From Linanthus parryae (taxonomy: Eukaryota > Streptophyta > Magnoliopsida > Ericales > Polemoniaceae), in assembly GCA_023055425.1 (NCBI GenBank), contig JALGPY010000003.1, positions 25,603,001 to 25,667,000 on the forward strand: a stretch of DNA of 64,000 nt. Reading direction: 5' to 3'. The notes beneath the pieces were generated by a model, which was not told where the DNA came from, searched no databases, and saw nothing but the letters and a program-made list of their open reading frames with translations. This document shows positions 54,351 to 64,000 of the stretch, one piece after another; within the stretch, counting starts at the first letter, position 1, and the number at the start of each line of letters is the position of its first letter. Position numbers and translations under genes: made by a program.

Positions 54351-55851
54351 TGAAAGTGTGTAATGTAGGTGTAAACATGTATAATAATACTCTAGAAGGG
54401 GGGGGGGGGTGAATAGAGTATGCTAGCTTTTGCCAAAACTCAAGTTTTTGAAAATTAAGTAGAACAAGCTGTTGATATCTCAAAGCTTTGAAAGAGATTT
54501 GTGAATCTTAAAGATATAACAGCAGAGTATAGAGGCTTTTAAGCTTTGAGAATTGGAAAGCTCCAAAGCTTTGAAACTTCCAATTTAAAATGTAAGTAAA
54601 TGCAGCAAAAGTAAATAGCAAGAACACATATATTTTACAGAGTTCAGTCAAAATTGGACCTAGTCTCTGCCTGAGGGATCTAATCCCTCCAGGATTGAAA
54701 CACAACTTCTTATTAATCACCCAGATTTAGCCCTAGATCTCAAGCGTAAGTGAGCTACCTTACACTTATACATCTTGTGGTTCCCAACCTATCTAGTTAG
54801 AGGCTACAACACGTTGAAACAATAAGAACCTCTTGTTGTTCACTTGAAAAACCAAACTACTAAGTTTAGTGAGGTTTTAGAAATGAAGAATAAATATAAT
54901 TAAGTACAGAGAGAAGAACTCAGAAAGAATAAGCTGTTCAAAGCCTGGAAGAGTTCTTCTGGATTTGAATGATCTTCAGCCTGCTTGAATTAAATCTCTG
55001 AATGATTTGAAGAGCTGTATGTAATTGATCTTCCCAAATGATTGCCATCTTCAAAATCACGACCTCTGTGTCTCTGATAAGTCGCTGCAATTCAAACTTA
55101 AGTAGCTGTTTTTCAGTTTGCAACTAACTTGAGAGATTTCAGGAACAGAATTCCTAAAACATCTCCTATCTAATAAGCTCCTGTTAACAACTCAATTTGA
55201 AAACATTGTTGATCTGTTTATGGACGTTGGAGAGTCCAACAATCCTGCAAACACTTAGCAAATAAGATCAAACAAATAACAATACAATCTAGCAAATAGA
55301 TCTGCCTGAAACAGCAGCTAACCAATAAAGAGAAAATCATGCTAGACTTGTCTGCTGATAGTTCTGAGTTAACAAATAGATTCAATCTCATGAATATATA
55401 AAATAACCAATATAGAGTCCACAATAATAGACAATAATCAACATGGAACAACATCAAAGTAACACTGAATCCATCTGCACACAGGAAGATGGTTAATAAA
55501 CTTAGCAGTAAAGAGTGACTAGAAAATCTCAAAGCTTTGAAGCTTTGCTTGCTAACTTCACCAGAATGTATATTGGATTTTCAATCCAACTTAATCCTGC
55601 AGTGATCATCTTAGAACATAGATTACTGCATATAATTAGATACCTAAACCAACCATTATCAAAACATAACCAAAAACCTGCAAAAAATAGTTAGATAATA
55701 CAACATATAGGAACTGCTACAGTAACTCAAAGCTTTGAAGCTTTGGTACTTAGCAATTTCTTATGCTTGTGTTTCTGGATTTCATCATCAAGGAGCTAAG
55801 CTCTCTGCCTGTATTTTCATATCATAATATCCATGAGCTTCAGACTTATCA
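54351..55851 (-). repeat. 3' LTR of S2, 1501 bp
   Basis: Starts TGAAAGTGTGTAATG, as S1 starts TGAAAGTGTGAG, and ends CAGACTTATCA next to the polypurine tract. Similarity to the S1 LTR is strong only near the outer TGAAAG end and the ctctagaagg motif. It contains perfect TCAAAGCTTTGA palindromes near 55528 and 55730. Confidence 0.9.
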
Positions 55852-55862
55852 ATCTCCCCCTT
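55852..55862 (-). other. polypurine tract of S2
   Basis: AAGGGGGAGAT on the minus strand, directly before the LTR. Confidence 0.9.
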
Positions 55863-56250
55863 GATGAAAGACAAAACACATTATCTGAATATTGATATCC
55901 TGCAACTTACAAACAGCAGTAAATAAATCACAGATCATAAATTCAAAAAACCACAAAATTGCATAGGTAAACATCTACCAGATTCAGAATTTATTACACA
56001 CCATAAAAGTAGATACTAAACACTATAAAAGTACCTCAAAACATCAAAATAACACCATAATCGACCACATAATCTTCTCCCCCTTTTTGACTTTCATCAA
56101 AATAGTTGAAGAAAATGTTGGATCTGTTTAGAGTTTTTTAAAATAAAATAGAAATAATAACCTAAGTTTCAGGACTGAAAAGAGGAGAAAGAATAGAGAG
56201 ATAAAGTTCAAGGCTTTGAAGATCCTGTAGACTTTGCTGTTCATTTGCCT

Positions 56251-58050
56251 TTACCCTGAGACTCCTGTTCTTCTTCTGAGACTTCTGCTTTCAGCCTGTT
56301 CCTCAGCTTGCTCTCCTTGCTCTTCAGCTTTCTTTCCATGAGCTTCCTCAGATTTCATCTTCTCAACAACCTCATCAACCAATTTGTTCATATCAGCAGC
56401 TTCCTCTCCAGCTTTCTCTGCAGCAATTTCCTTATCATCTGCCACTTCATCAGACTGATCAAAGAGATCCTTTGATGTCAGAACAACAGGATTACCTTTC
56501 TTCTTCTTCTTTTTCTTGAGAGCTTCTCCCAGAACTTCTTCTGAATCAGTGCTGGTCTATCTGCTTTTTGAAGAAGGTACTCTCTCTACATCCAAACCTT
56601 TGATGGTCAGGTCAAGCTTGTTAAGCACCAAACCTTTGAACTTAGTCAGATCATTGGATAAGTCAAACAATCCCTGTCTCAAATCCTCCACACCATCTTC
56701 CAGAACCTCAACCCTATCTATAATCTGTGAGAAGTCCAGTTGACCAGGCACCTTACGGGTTGAAGCATCTCTAGGTTTGATGAACTCATTTTCCTTCAGC
56801 TCTTTAGCACTCAACTCTGCATAGAACTTCCCCTTTCCCTTAGCAGTAAACACAATCCCAATCCTTTGAAGGGATGCTTCATCAACTACCCCAAAACCAG
56901 TAGTAATATTCTCTTCATCCTTCAAAGACACTCCAAAATGTTTGAAAAACAGTGGTAAAACATTGGCATAGGGTAGAGAGTGGTTTCTAGTCCTAGTCCC
57001 ACAGTAGACCATGTGTTCCATCACCACAATAGGAAGATCTACCTCAAACCCTTGAAAAATCAAGTACATCAGGATTAAAACCTTGTCTGTTACCAACTCT
57101 TTGCAGATTTACCTGGGTACCACACACCTCATAATGATGGAAAATAGGATTTTGGCTTGACAGTTGAACACAGAATGTGTTAACTGCTTGGGTTCAGAAG
57201 TGGTTCCCTCCAAGAAAAACATATCTTTGGCTTTTTCTAGGATCTCTTTTCTATCAAGATAATCACCAACCTTATACTTCCTAGGTACTCCCAAAACTTT
57301 GGATAACACCCTGTGATCTAACCTAATGTCCACTCCAGCCACCTTTGAGTTAGGATATATCTATCATTATCATCAAGCTCTTGAACAAGATTCAAATAGA
57401 ACAGTCTGGTTAACCTAGGGTAGGCTTCACAAGGTGGGTTTAACATACTTCCAACAGATTAACTTATCAAGTTCTTAATGTAGTCTAAGTCTAAAATCTC
57501 CAATAAATCAGAACTGATCATACTAGAAAAAGACACTTTTAAAGATGCATACCCATTCATCCAAACCTTCTTGACATCAGCATTAACAAACCAAGATTCA
57601 GGCAAGATATTCTTACCAAAGTTTGTGGCTTTCTTGGTTTTTACTGCACTGTGTTTCACCCTCTTTTTCTCAGTGGTTTCTTCACCCTTCTTCTCTGGGG
57701 TTGCTTCTGCTTTCTTTTCACCAGCCTTCTTCTCCTTTGTAGAAGGTACATTCTCTTTTCTTTCTCAGAAATCATCTCTTTCTTCTTCTTGCTTGACTCC
57801 TCCTCCTGATCCTTGTTCCCTTTTCTTTCACCACCTCCTCTGTTGCAGATTCTGAATCTGACCCAGCCGGAGTTTCTTCTTGAACATACTTCCCTTTCTT
57901 GGTCTTATTTGTAGGGGGTGAAGTCTCATGAACACTGGCTGTGTCTTCTGAGTCTGAACCATGAATGGTGATCTTTCTGTTAGCTTTTCTCTTCACCCTC
58001 TTGTTGGATGTCTGACCTAGCTGCTTGATCCTTTCAGATTTTCTCTCCAT
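56251..58050 (-). pseudogene. envelope-like third ORF of S2, frameshifted
   Basis: Starts at the ATG at 58050 (MERKSERIKQLGQTSNKRVK), with a basic N-terminus, acidic Ser stretches and then Lys-rich sequence. The core continues at 57109-57342 (MAGVDIRLDHRVLSKVLGVP) and 56557-57096 (LPYANVLPLFFKHFGVSL, EENITTGFG), colinear with the S1 protein. The tail at 56251-56445 is Glu/Ala-rich (EEAHGKKAEEQGEQAEEQAE). At least three frame breaks separate the blocks. The role of this protein in Sireviruses is not settled. Confidence 0.68.
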
Positions 58051-58494
58051 TTGGGTTAGGGTTTGGGAAATTGAGAGAATGGGGAGAGAGATGGAGAGAT
58101 AGAGACGAAGATATTGAAGTAGAGAATGTGAGAAAATAAATCCTGAAGATGGCTTAAGTAGGTAGAGAGTTAGACTAAAAGTAGGAGATTTGCATGCAAA
58201 AAGATTTTAGAAGATTTTCAAGATATTTGTAGATATTTTGATCAAATCTCTGAACATTTTAAAAGATTCTGTAATTATCTAAAAAGATAACACAAAATTT
58301 ATCATGATCCTTTTTTTTTAAAGAAAATGCAAATCCACTCATCACAGCAATGAAACCGTAGTTCAAAGCTTTGAGAAGTTTCAGAGTAATACAGAAACTT
58401 CAAAGCTTTGAGCTATATTTTCAAGGCTCTAGAAAATATAATCTCAAGGCTTTGAAATCACACAGATAATGCACATAGTAACTGATTACTCCCC

Positions 58495-59134
58495 CTAAAC
58501 CAATGCATCCTTGTTTAACATACCCAATTCAAGCCTTAGGGATGCAAACCTCTCATCTGACAGTGGTTTAGTGAAAATATCAGCTATTTGCTTAGAAGTA
58601 GAAATAAAAGATAGAACAATGTCACCTTTCTCTGTGTGATCTTAGAGATAGAACAATAGTGAAAATATCAGCTATTTGATTAGAAGTAGAAAATGGCACT
58701 TGTATTGTCACAGTTGATAGACACATTTCTGAAATTATATCCAAGATCTCTTAGCTGCTGTGCAATCTATAAAACCTGTGAACAGCAAGCTCCTGCTGCA
58801 ATATATTCAGCTTCTGCAGTTGACAGAGCCACTGAATTGTGCTTCTTTGAATGCCAACGTATCAATGAAGATCCAAGAAAATGGCAGCAACCATAAGTAC
58901 TCTTTCTGTCTACTTTGTATCTTGAAAAGTCTGCATCTGAATATCCACTCAAAAAAAAGTTAGTCCTTCTTGGATACCAAAGCCCAAGTCTTTAGTTCCA
59001 TTCAAATATCTAAAAATCCTTTTCACAGCAATTAAATGACGTTCTTTGGGATCAGCCTGAAACCTTGCACACATGCACACACTAAACATAATATCTAGTC
59101 TACTACCAGTTAGATACAAAAGTGAACAAATCAT
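58495..59134 (-). pseudogene. RNase H domain of S2 pol
   Basis: Blocks MICSLLYLTGSRLDIMFS, QADPKERHLIAVKRIFRYL (58949-59134) and SGYSDADFSRYK, STYGCCHFLGSSLIRWHSKK, TAEAEYIAAGACC (58767-58952). A local duplication (cagctatttg...agaagtaga at about 58580 and 58668) disrupts the last third. The pol stop TAG is at 58497-58495. Confidence 0.83.
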
Positions 59135-59149
59135 ACCTCTATATTCTTT

Positions 59150-59959
59150 CTAATTTACACTCTTTCCAGTTGTGTCCTTGTCTAAAGGCAGTGATGAACT
59201 CATAGGGATCTTTACAACCTTGGACTGTGACATGTTATACCTGTTTAACAAGTCCAGGGTGTACTTTTCTTGATGCACAAAAATTCCTTTCTTCATTTGA
59301 TGCACATGAAGTCCAAGAAAGAAATTCAATTCTCCCATCAAGTTCATTTCAAATTCCCTGCACATTAGACTTGAAAACTCTTTTGAAAGAGCATCATTAG
59401 TAGCACCAAAAATAATATCATCTACATATATCTGAACAACTAACATATCTTTTTCCTGATTAATGATAAAAAGAGTTTTATCAATCAGATCTCTCTTAAA
59501 ACCATTTTCTAACAAAAACATTGAGAGTCTGTCATACCAAGCCCTTGGGGCTTGCTTAAGTCCATATAATGCCTTGTCCAGTTTGTAAACATGATCAGGA
59601 AAGGTGTCATTTTCAAAACCTGGTGGTTGAGCAACATATATTTCTTCTTGTAGATAACCATTCAGAAAAGTAAATTTGACATCCATTTGAAAAAGTTTTA
59701 TGTGATTATGTGATGCAAATGCAAGAAGTATTCTGATAGCTTCTAACCTTGCAACAGGTGCAAATATTTCCTCATAATCAATACCTTCCTCTTGATTGTA
59801 TGCCTGTGCAACCAGTCTTGCTTTGTTTCTCACAACCTTACCTTTTTCATCAAGCTTATTTCTGAACAGCCATCTTGTTCCAATCACTGATTGATTTTTT
59901 GGTCTAGGAACCAAATTCCAGACCTTGTTCCTTTCAAACTCATTCAGCTCATTCTGCAT
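59150..59959 (-). pseudogene. reverse transcriptase of S2, open domain in a broken element
   Basis: 269 codons without a stop: [68 protein letters not shown] (first catalytic Asp), [33 protein letters not shown] (YVDD catalytic box) and [15 protein letters not shown]. All RT hallmarks are present, so this is the best-kept coding block of the element. Confidence 0.9.
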
Positions 59960-60132
59960 TCCAATGATCCGGTCTGCATCCTCTAGTGCTTCTTTTGCAT
60001 TTTTGGGCTCAATGCGTTATACAAAAGCACTGAATGCACACAGATTTCTCAATTGTCCTCTTGTCTGAGTTTCAGTTGTTGGATCTGATATAATATTCTC
60101 AGCAGGATGATCTGAGAGATATTTGAACTTCT

Positions 60133-61056
60133 TTATGGGTGTCCAAGTGTATGGACCTTCAAGGCTTTGAGTTCTTGATACAGTATAAGGAGCATCATAT
60201 TTCCTATTAATATCTGTCTCAAGGCTTTGAGATTTTTGCTCAGCAGGGGGTTCAAGGCCTTGATATTCTTCTGAAAGTTTTTGATGTTTAGTTTTGCTTT
60301 TGCTGACATTCTCAAGGTCTTCATTAGCCTCATATTTATTTAAACTAAGATCTGCAAAACTTACATTCAGAGAATCATCAATACTTTCAACAAAAACATG
60401 AATACTCTCCTCTACAATCTTAGATCTCCTATTGTAAACCCTCTAAGCTTTGCTGGTTTGAGAATAACCATGAAACACACCTTTATCACTTCTACCATCA
60501 AACTTACTAAGATTATCTTTGTCATTTTATGCAAAAAACAAGTACAGTCAAAAGGCTTAAAGTAAGCAACACTAGGCTTCCTGCCTTTAAACAGTTCATA
60601 AGGGGTTTTCTTCAATATTGGCCTGATCAAACATCTATTGAGCACATAGTTGGCAATATTAACAGCTTCAGCCCACAAATATTTTGGAAAATTACTTTCA
60701 AGTAACATGGTTCTAGACATGTCTTCAAGAGTCATATTTTTTCTCTCAACTACACCATTTTGCTGAGGAGTTCTAGGTGCAGAAAAGTTATGTGAGATAC
60801 CATGCTTTACAAAAAATAAATAAAAATCTAGTTAAATAAATTCGCTACCATGATCGCTTCTAATAGATGCAACAGGTAAGTTTTCCAGAGTTTGAAGCTC
60901 CTTGCAAAGTTTAGAAAATTCAGATAATGCTTCAGACTTCTCTCTAATAAACATATCCCAAGTATATCTTGAGTAATCATCAACTATAACAAGAATATAT
61001 CTCTTACCTCTGGGTGTTTGAACCCTCATAGGACCACACAAATCCATATGCAGCAT
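60133..61056 (-). pseudogene. integrase of S2 with broken C-terminal part
   Basis: 60832-61056 carries LLHMDLCGPMRVQTPRGKRY, VIVDDYSRYTWDMF (first Asp) and SIRSDHGSEF (second Asp), then a stop. 60412-60735 carries the region after the catalytic Glu, from TLEDMSRTMLLESNFPKYLW to PYELFKGRKPSVAYFKPFDC. 60133-60333 is the linker, rich in FKALK- and KALNPL-like words written by TCAAGGCTTTGA palindromes. Confidence 0.85.
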
Positions 61057-61090
61057 TTCTAAGGGTCTAGAGGTACTTACAAAATTCTTT

Positions 61091-61653
61091 GGCTTGAATG
61101 AGCTTCTGGTTTGTTTACCTTGAGTGCATGCCTTGCAAAACTCATTATCTTTGAATTTAAGGATTGGCCATCCCCTTATCAGATCTTTTCAGATGAGTTT
61201 ATTCAAAGAATGCATGCTTATATGACCAAGCTTTCTGTGCCATAGTTTTGAGTCATTCTTCAAAGCTTTGAGACATTTCAGACTATCACCTGCAACTTTG
61301 ACAGTACACACTGCATAAATATTATGTGACCTAGGAGCAGTGAAAATGCAATTGCCTTATTTCTCATCTTGCACCACACATTTATCCTTGTTAATAACAA
61401 CCTTATTACCTTTGTCACAAAGCTGATACTTAAGACCATCAACTAAATAAACATTAGAAATTGAATATGCAGAATTGTTAGCAATACTTCCAATACCAAT
61501 TATGTTGCACTTTGCTTTGTCACCAAGTGTGATTGTTCCCTCTGATTGTTCTTTCAGTTCTGAGAATAAAGATTTCTTCCCACTCTTATGTCTGGAACAT
61601 CCACTATCCAATATCCATTTCTGATCTTTCAAAGCTTTGGTGACATCCTGCAA
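61091..61653 (-). pseudogene. protease and pre-integrase domains of S2
   Basis: 61357-61653 reads KDQKWILDSGCSRHKSGKKS with the DSG active site, then GTITLGDKAKCNIIGIGSIA. A short deletion removes the NLFSVSQ motif (YQLCDKGN remains). The pre-integrase Cys pair (FCKACTQGKQ-like) follows near 61110-61140. Confidence 0.83.
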
Positions 61654-61750
61654 AAATCAATCAATGCCTTAACAGGCTATTAGACCAAGTGTAGAATTTG
61701 GGTTCATACTCAAATTCAACCATGTTAGGTGGTCTAACTCCTTTTGGAAC

Positions 61751-62891
61751 TCAAATCTGTTTCACTTGTCCCTTAATCCAATAAGGATAGGTGTTCCTCA
61801 TTATGTGAGGTTCAGTCCTTCTAAAGGGGCAAGTTACTTTTACATGTCCAATTTTACAGCAATAGTGACACTTTGGTGAATGTCTGTTTCCTGATTTCAC
61901 AAATGTGGTTTGGCTTTTTCTTGGAAAATTAGGATTATATCCAATTCCACTTTTGTGAACCAACTGCAGACTTCCTCCAAGCATGAGACTTAACTTCTGT
62001 TCTAAGCCAGCAAAAGTTGAAAGAATTTTCTTGGATTCTTGAAGCTTACTAGTCAATGTAGTTTTTTGTTGTTCTAAATCATCAGAATGATCTTTTAGAT
62101 CAACAAACTTTTCAGTTAAAATAGTGTTTTGATCAAATACTTCTTTGACTTGTGATTTCAAAGCTTTGAATCTACTGTCCACGACTTTGGATTCACTGTC
62201 AATTTTTTACTTAGTAGCTTCAAGACATTTATTCTGAAAAACCAATTCTAAATTTTCTTTTGCCTGCTCATGAACCTTCATTTTCAAAGAATCAATCTCA
62301 TTCCTGTAACTCTCCTCATTTAAAAACATGCTTATCAGGATTTCAGGTAACACTTCAGAAGGACTAGATAAGATATTTGTTACCATGTCTTCAATTGGCT
62401 TCTCAGTGGAGTGGTCCTCTTGATGTCCAGCCATTAAAAATAGATTGGCTTGCTCATTATCAGAGTCTGAGTCTGAAGAGTCTGAGTCACACCATGAAGC
62501 CACCATTGCTTTATTCCTTCTGTTGTCATTTTTCTTCTTTGAAAATTGTCCGTTCTTTTTCTTTTGAGGACAGTCTCTCACCAAGTGATCTGCATCTCCA
62601 CATTCATAGCAATTCATAAATTTAGGTTTATATGAGTGTGAAGAATACTTACCTTTCTGATCCTTGCTAGTTGAGGATCTGAACTTTTCTGTGTTGTAAT
62701 CCTTGTTCTAGAGTTCCTCTTTTTCTAGAGAATTCTGGCCAAGGCTTTGTAAATCAAGGCTAAGGCTTCCTCCTCATCATCATCATCTTCCTTTGGTTCA
62801 AGGCTTTGGGATTTTTCATTGTCTTTTGCCTTGCGTGTCAGATTCTTTATGTTGTAACTCAGTTCACCATCAACCTACTTCATAGAGATCT
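61751..62891 (-). pseudogene. gag of S2, 3' two-thirds
   Basis: 62207-62617 starts MNCYECGDADHLVRDCPQKK with an intact first CCHC knuckle, then an acidic Ser/Asp stretch. 61751-62182 is a coiled coil (LKDHSDDLEQQKTTLTSKLQ) followed by the second knuckle CHYCCKIGHVKVTC and RRTEPHIMRNTYPYWIKG. A stop near 62206 separates the two. The N-terminal UBN2 part is beyond the inserted element. Confidence 0.83.
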
Positions 62892-64000
62892 TGTAGGGTT
62901 TTGATTCATGGATGCGCAACGGAAACAATAATTAACCATGCAAAACCCTCCAAGGATCACAAGTCAAGAGACATAACGATGGTAAAGGAAGAAATCAATA
63001 ACACACCTTAGGGTTCTCCTTTGATGACTTCAAACGCGAATTGTGTCACGTTCCTATGGTTGATCCACGCCTAGAGTTGATTCCTAGATCTCCCACTCCT
63101 TGGTGCTAGCCCGGAAAGAGGAAGAGGACGAAGAATCATGCAAAACGAGACGAACCAAAGGAGGTTTCGGCCTCCTTTGGGGACGACGGGGACGGGCGGC
63201 GGGCTAGGGGGGAGGCGGCTCCTCTAGCTTGTTGCTCTCTCTCCTTTTGTTCTTTCCCACTCTTGTTATGTTCAATTATGAGCATAAGTTGTGGGAAGGA
63301 AGGAAGGAAGGTCCTTTATATAGTCCAACAACTCCTTGCCAACTACCTAAAGGACTCATTCTAGTCCTACTAGAATTCAATTAAGTCACTTCCTTGCAAA
63401 TTAGTCCCTACTAAGTTTGCAAGGTTTTGCAAAGTGATCCTTCTAATTAATTAATACAATTAATTAATTCCCAAATCTATTTCAACTCTATATAGCGTGT
63501 GACCCCATAGGTTCTATTTAGTTGGTAGCAACTATTTGCTAATATGGAGCGGTTTCTAGCAAAACATCCATTCTAGCCAACTAATAGAATAGTCATCTTG
63601 ACAACCTTTGTACAAGTAATTGTCTCATCCCTTTGTCTCTATATCCGGATTGGACACGAGACATACAAGTCACACTCGTATATCCAATCCATAGTTTCTC
63701 GATCCATGGGAATAGCCTTATTCGTGCAAATAACATCAATATCCCATACTGATTTATTTGAGTCTGGCCAGACATTCTATAAGCACTACCCCTCGAGTGG
63801 CCTAGGATATTTGCTCCCGTTATGTGGGAGGGACAAATTCTATCTACGTCCACTATGATATCTAAGCTTGCTTCTTATTGTACCAGTACACGCCTTTATA
63901 ACTCTCCAGTTACGGTGTAGCGTTTAACGCTACCAAAATCACAATAATCCACAACTAGAATATCTAGTGACTTCAAGTCTAAGGATGACAATACCATTGC
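62892..64000 (-). mobile_element. LTR-element end inserted in S2 gag, runs off the window
   Basis: Sequence switches abruptly from S2 gag to TGTAGGGTTTTGATTCATG at 62892. The TG start, the gcgcaacggaaac word near the end and the following GC-rich, Ser/Arg-like 5' leader resemble the end of the C1/C2 LTRs (gcgcaacggatgatc). No protein-coding block is visible in the 1.1 kb shown. The other LTR border, primer site and target duplication are outside, so family and length are open. Confidence 0.6.

Larger units (their letters stand above)
54351..62891 (-). mobile_element. Sirevirus-like Ty1/copia retrotransposon S2, interrupted in gag
   Basis: Minus-strand element related to S1: 3' LTR (54351-55851), polypurine tract, envelope-like ORF (56251-58050), RNase H, RT, integrase, protease and gag follow in reverse order up to 62891. 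There the gag homology stops inside acttcatagagatct and another LTR element begins at 62892. The 5' LTR and primer site are therefore beyond the window. Several domains are open, more than in S1, but stops remain between them. Flank before the element is AT-rich with no identified target duplication. Confidence 0.93.

Overview
This is AT-rich nuclear DNA from a land plant, most likely a eudicot. The evidence is two Sirevirus-like Ty1/copia elements, other copia, LINE-like, CACTA and PIF/Harbinger elements, plant-type telomere repeats (CCCTAAA) and an NLR-derived LRR gene. I cannot name the species. Most of the window is transposon sequence, largely on the minus strand, with a few host-like genes between.

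Layout. 1-9698: copia element S1 (minus strand; 3' LTR cut by the window edge), with decayed gag, protease, integrase, RT and RNase H plus a third envelope-like ORF. 10377-11300: LINE-like retroposon. 11548-11948: 3' fragment of an LRR gene. 12505-16753: PIF/Harbinger MITE carrying a CACTA element. 17045-17480: broken RING gene A. 17576-25291: young copia element C1, which split the upstream region of RING A; its flank resumes at 25292. 26433-26961: RING copy B. 27352-28739: LINE-like element and MITE. 30334-33282: truncated relative of C1 that cuts RING copy D (33283-33366). 35599-46167: a region rich in potential structured RNAs, with two related small acidic-protein genes (37093-37452 plus, 43344-43751 minus). 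40333-41302: minus-strand ORF and LINE endonuclease fragment. 47495-47986: CACTA end. 48694-50811: the one long intact gene, an NLR-derived LRR protein without NB-ARC. 51334-51846: RING copy C, convergent with it. 54351-62891: second Sirevirus-like element S2, cut in gag by another LTR element that starts at 62892 and runs past the window end.

How the parts relate. An ancestral unit of a plus-strand LRR gene facing a minus-strand RING gene was duplicated. Unit C is the best kept; A keeps an LRR tail and a RING remnant; B and D keep only RING sequence. Each RING copy carries a different lesion. Because paralogues show the empty sites, several transposon insertions can be ordered.

The least ordinary part is 35.6-46.2 kb. 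It holds (i) six ~140-nt units with box C/D snoRNA hallmarks (RTGATGA, CTGA, terminal stem), (ii) three copies of a foldback whose arms show a compensatory base change, and (iii) a tandem cluster of at least seven miRNA-precursor-like hairpins downstream of repeated minus-strand TATA boxes, again with a compensatory pair change between copies. These are hypotheses from sequence only; small-RNA and RNA-seq data would decide them.
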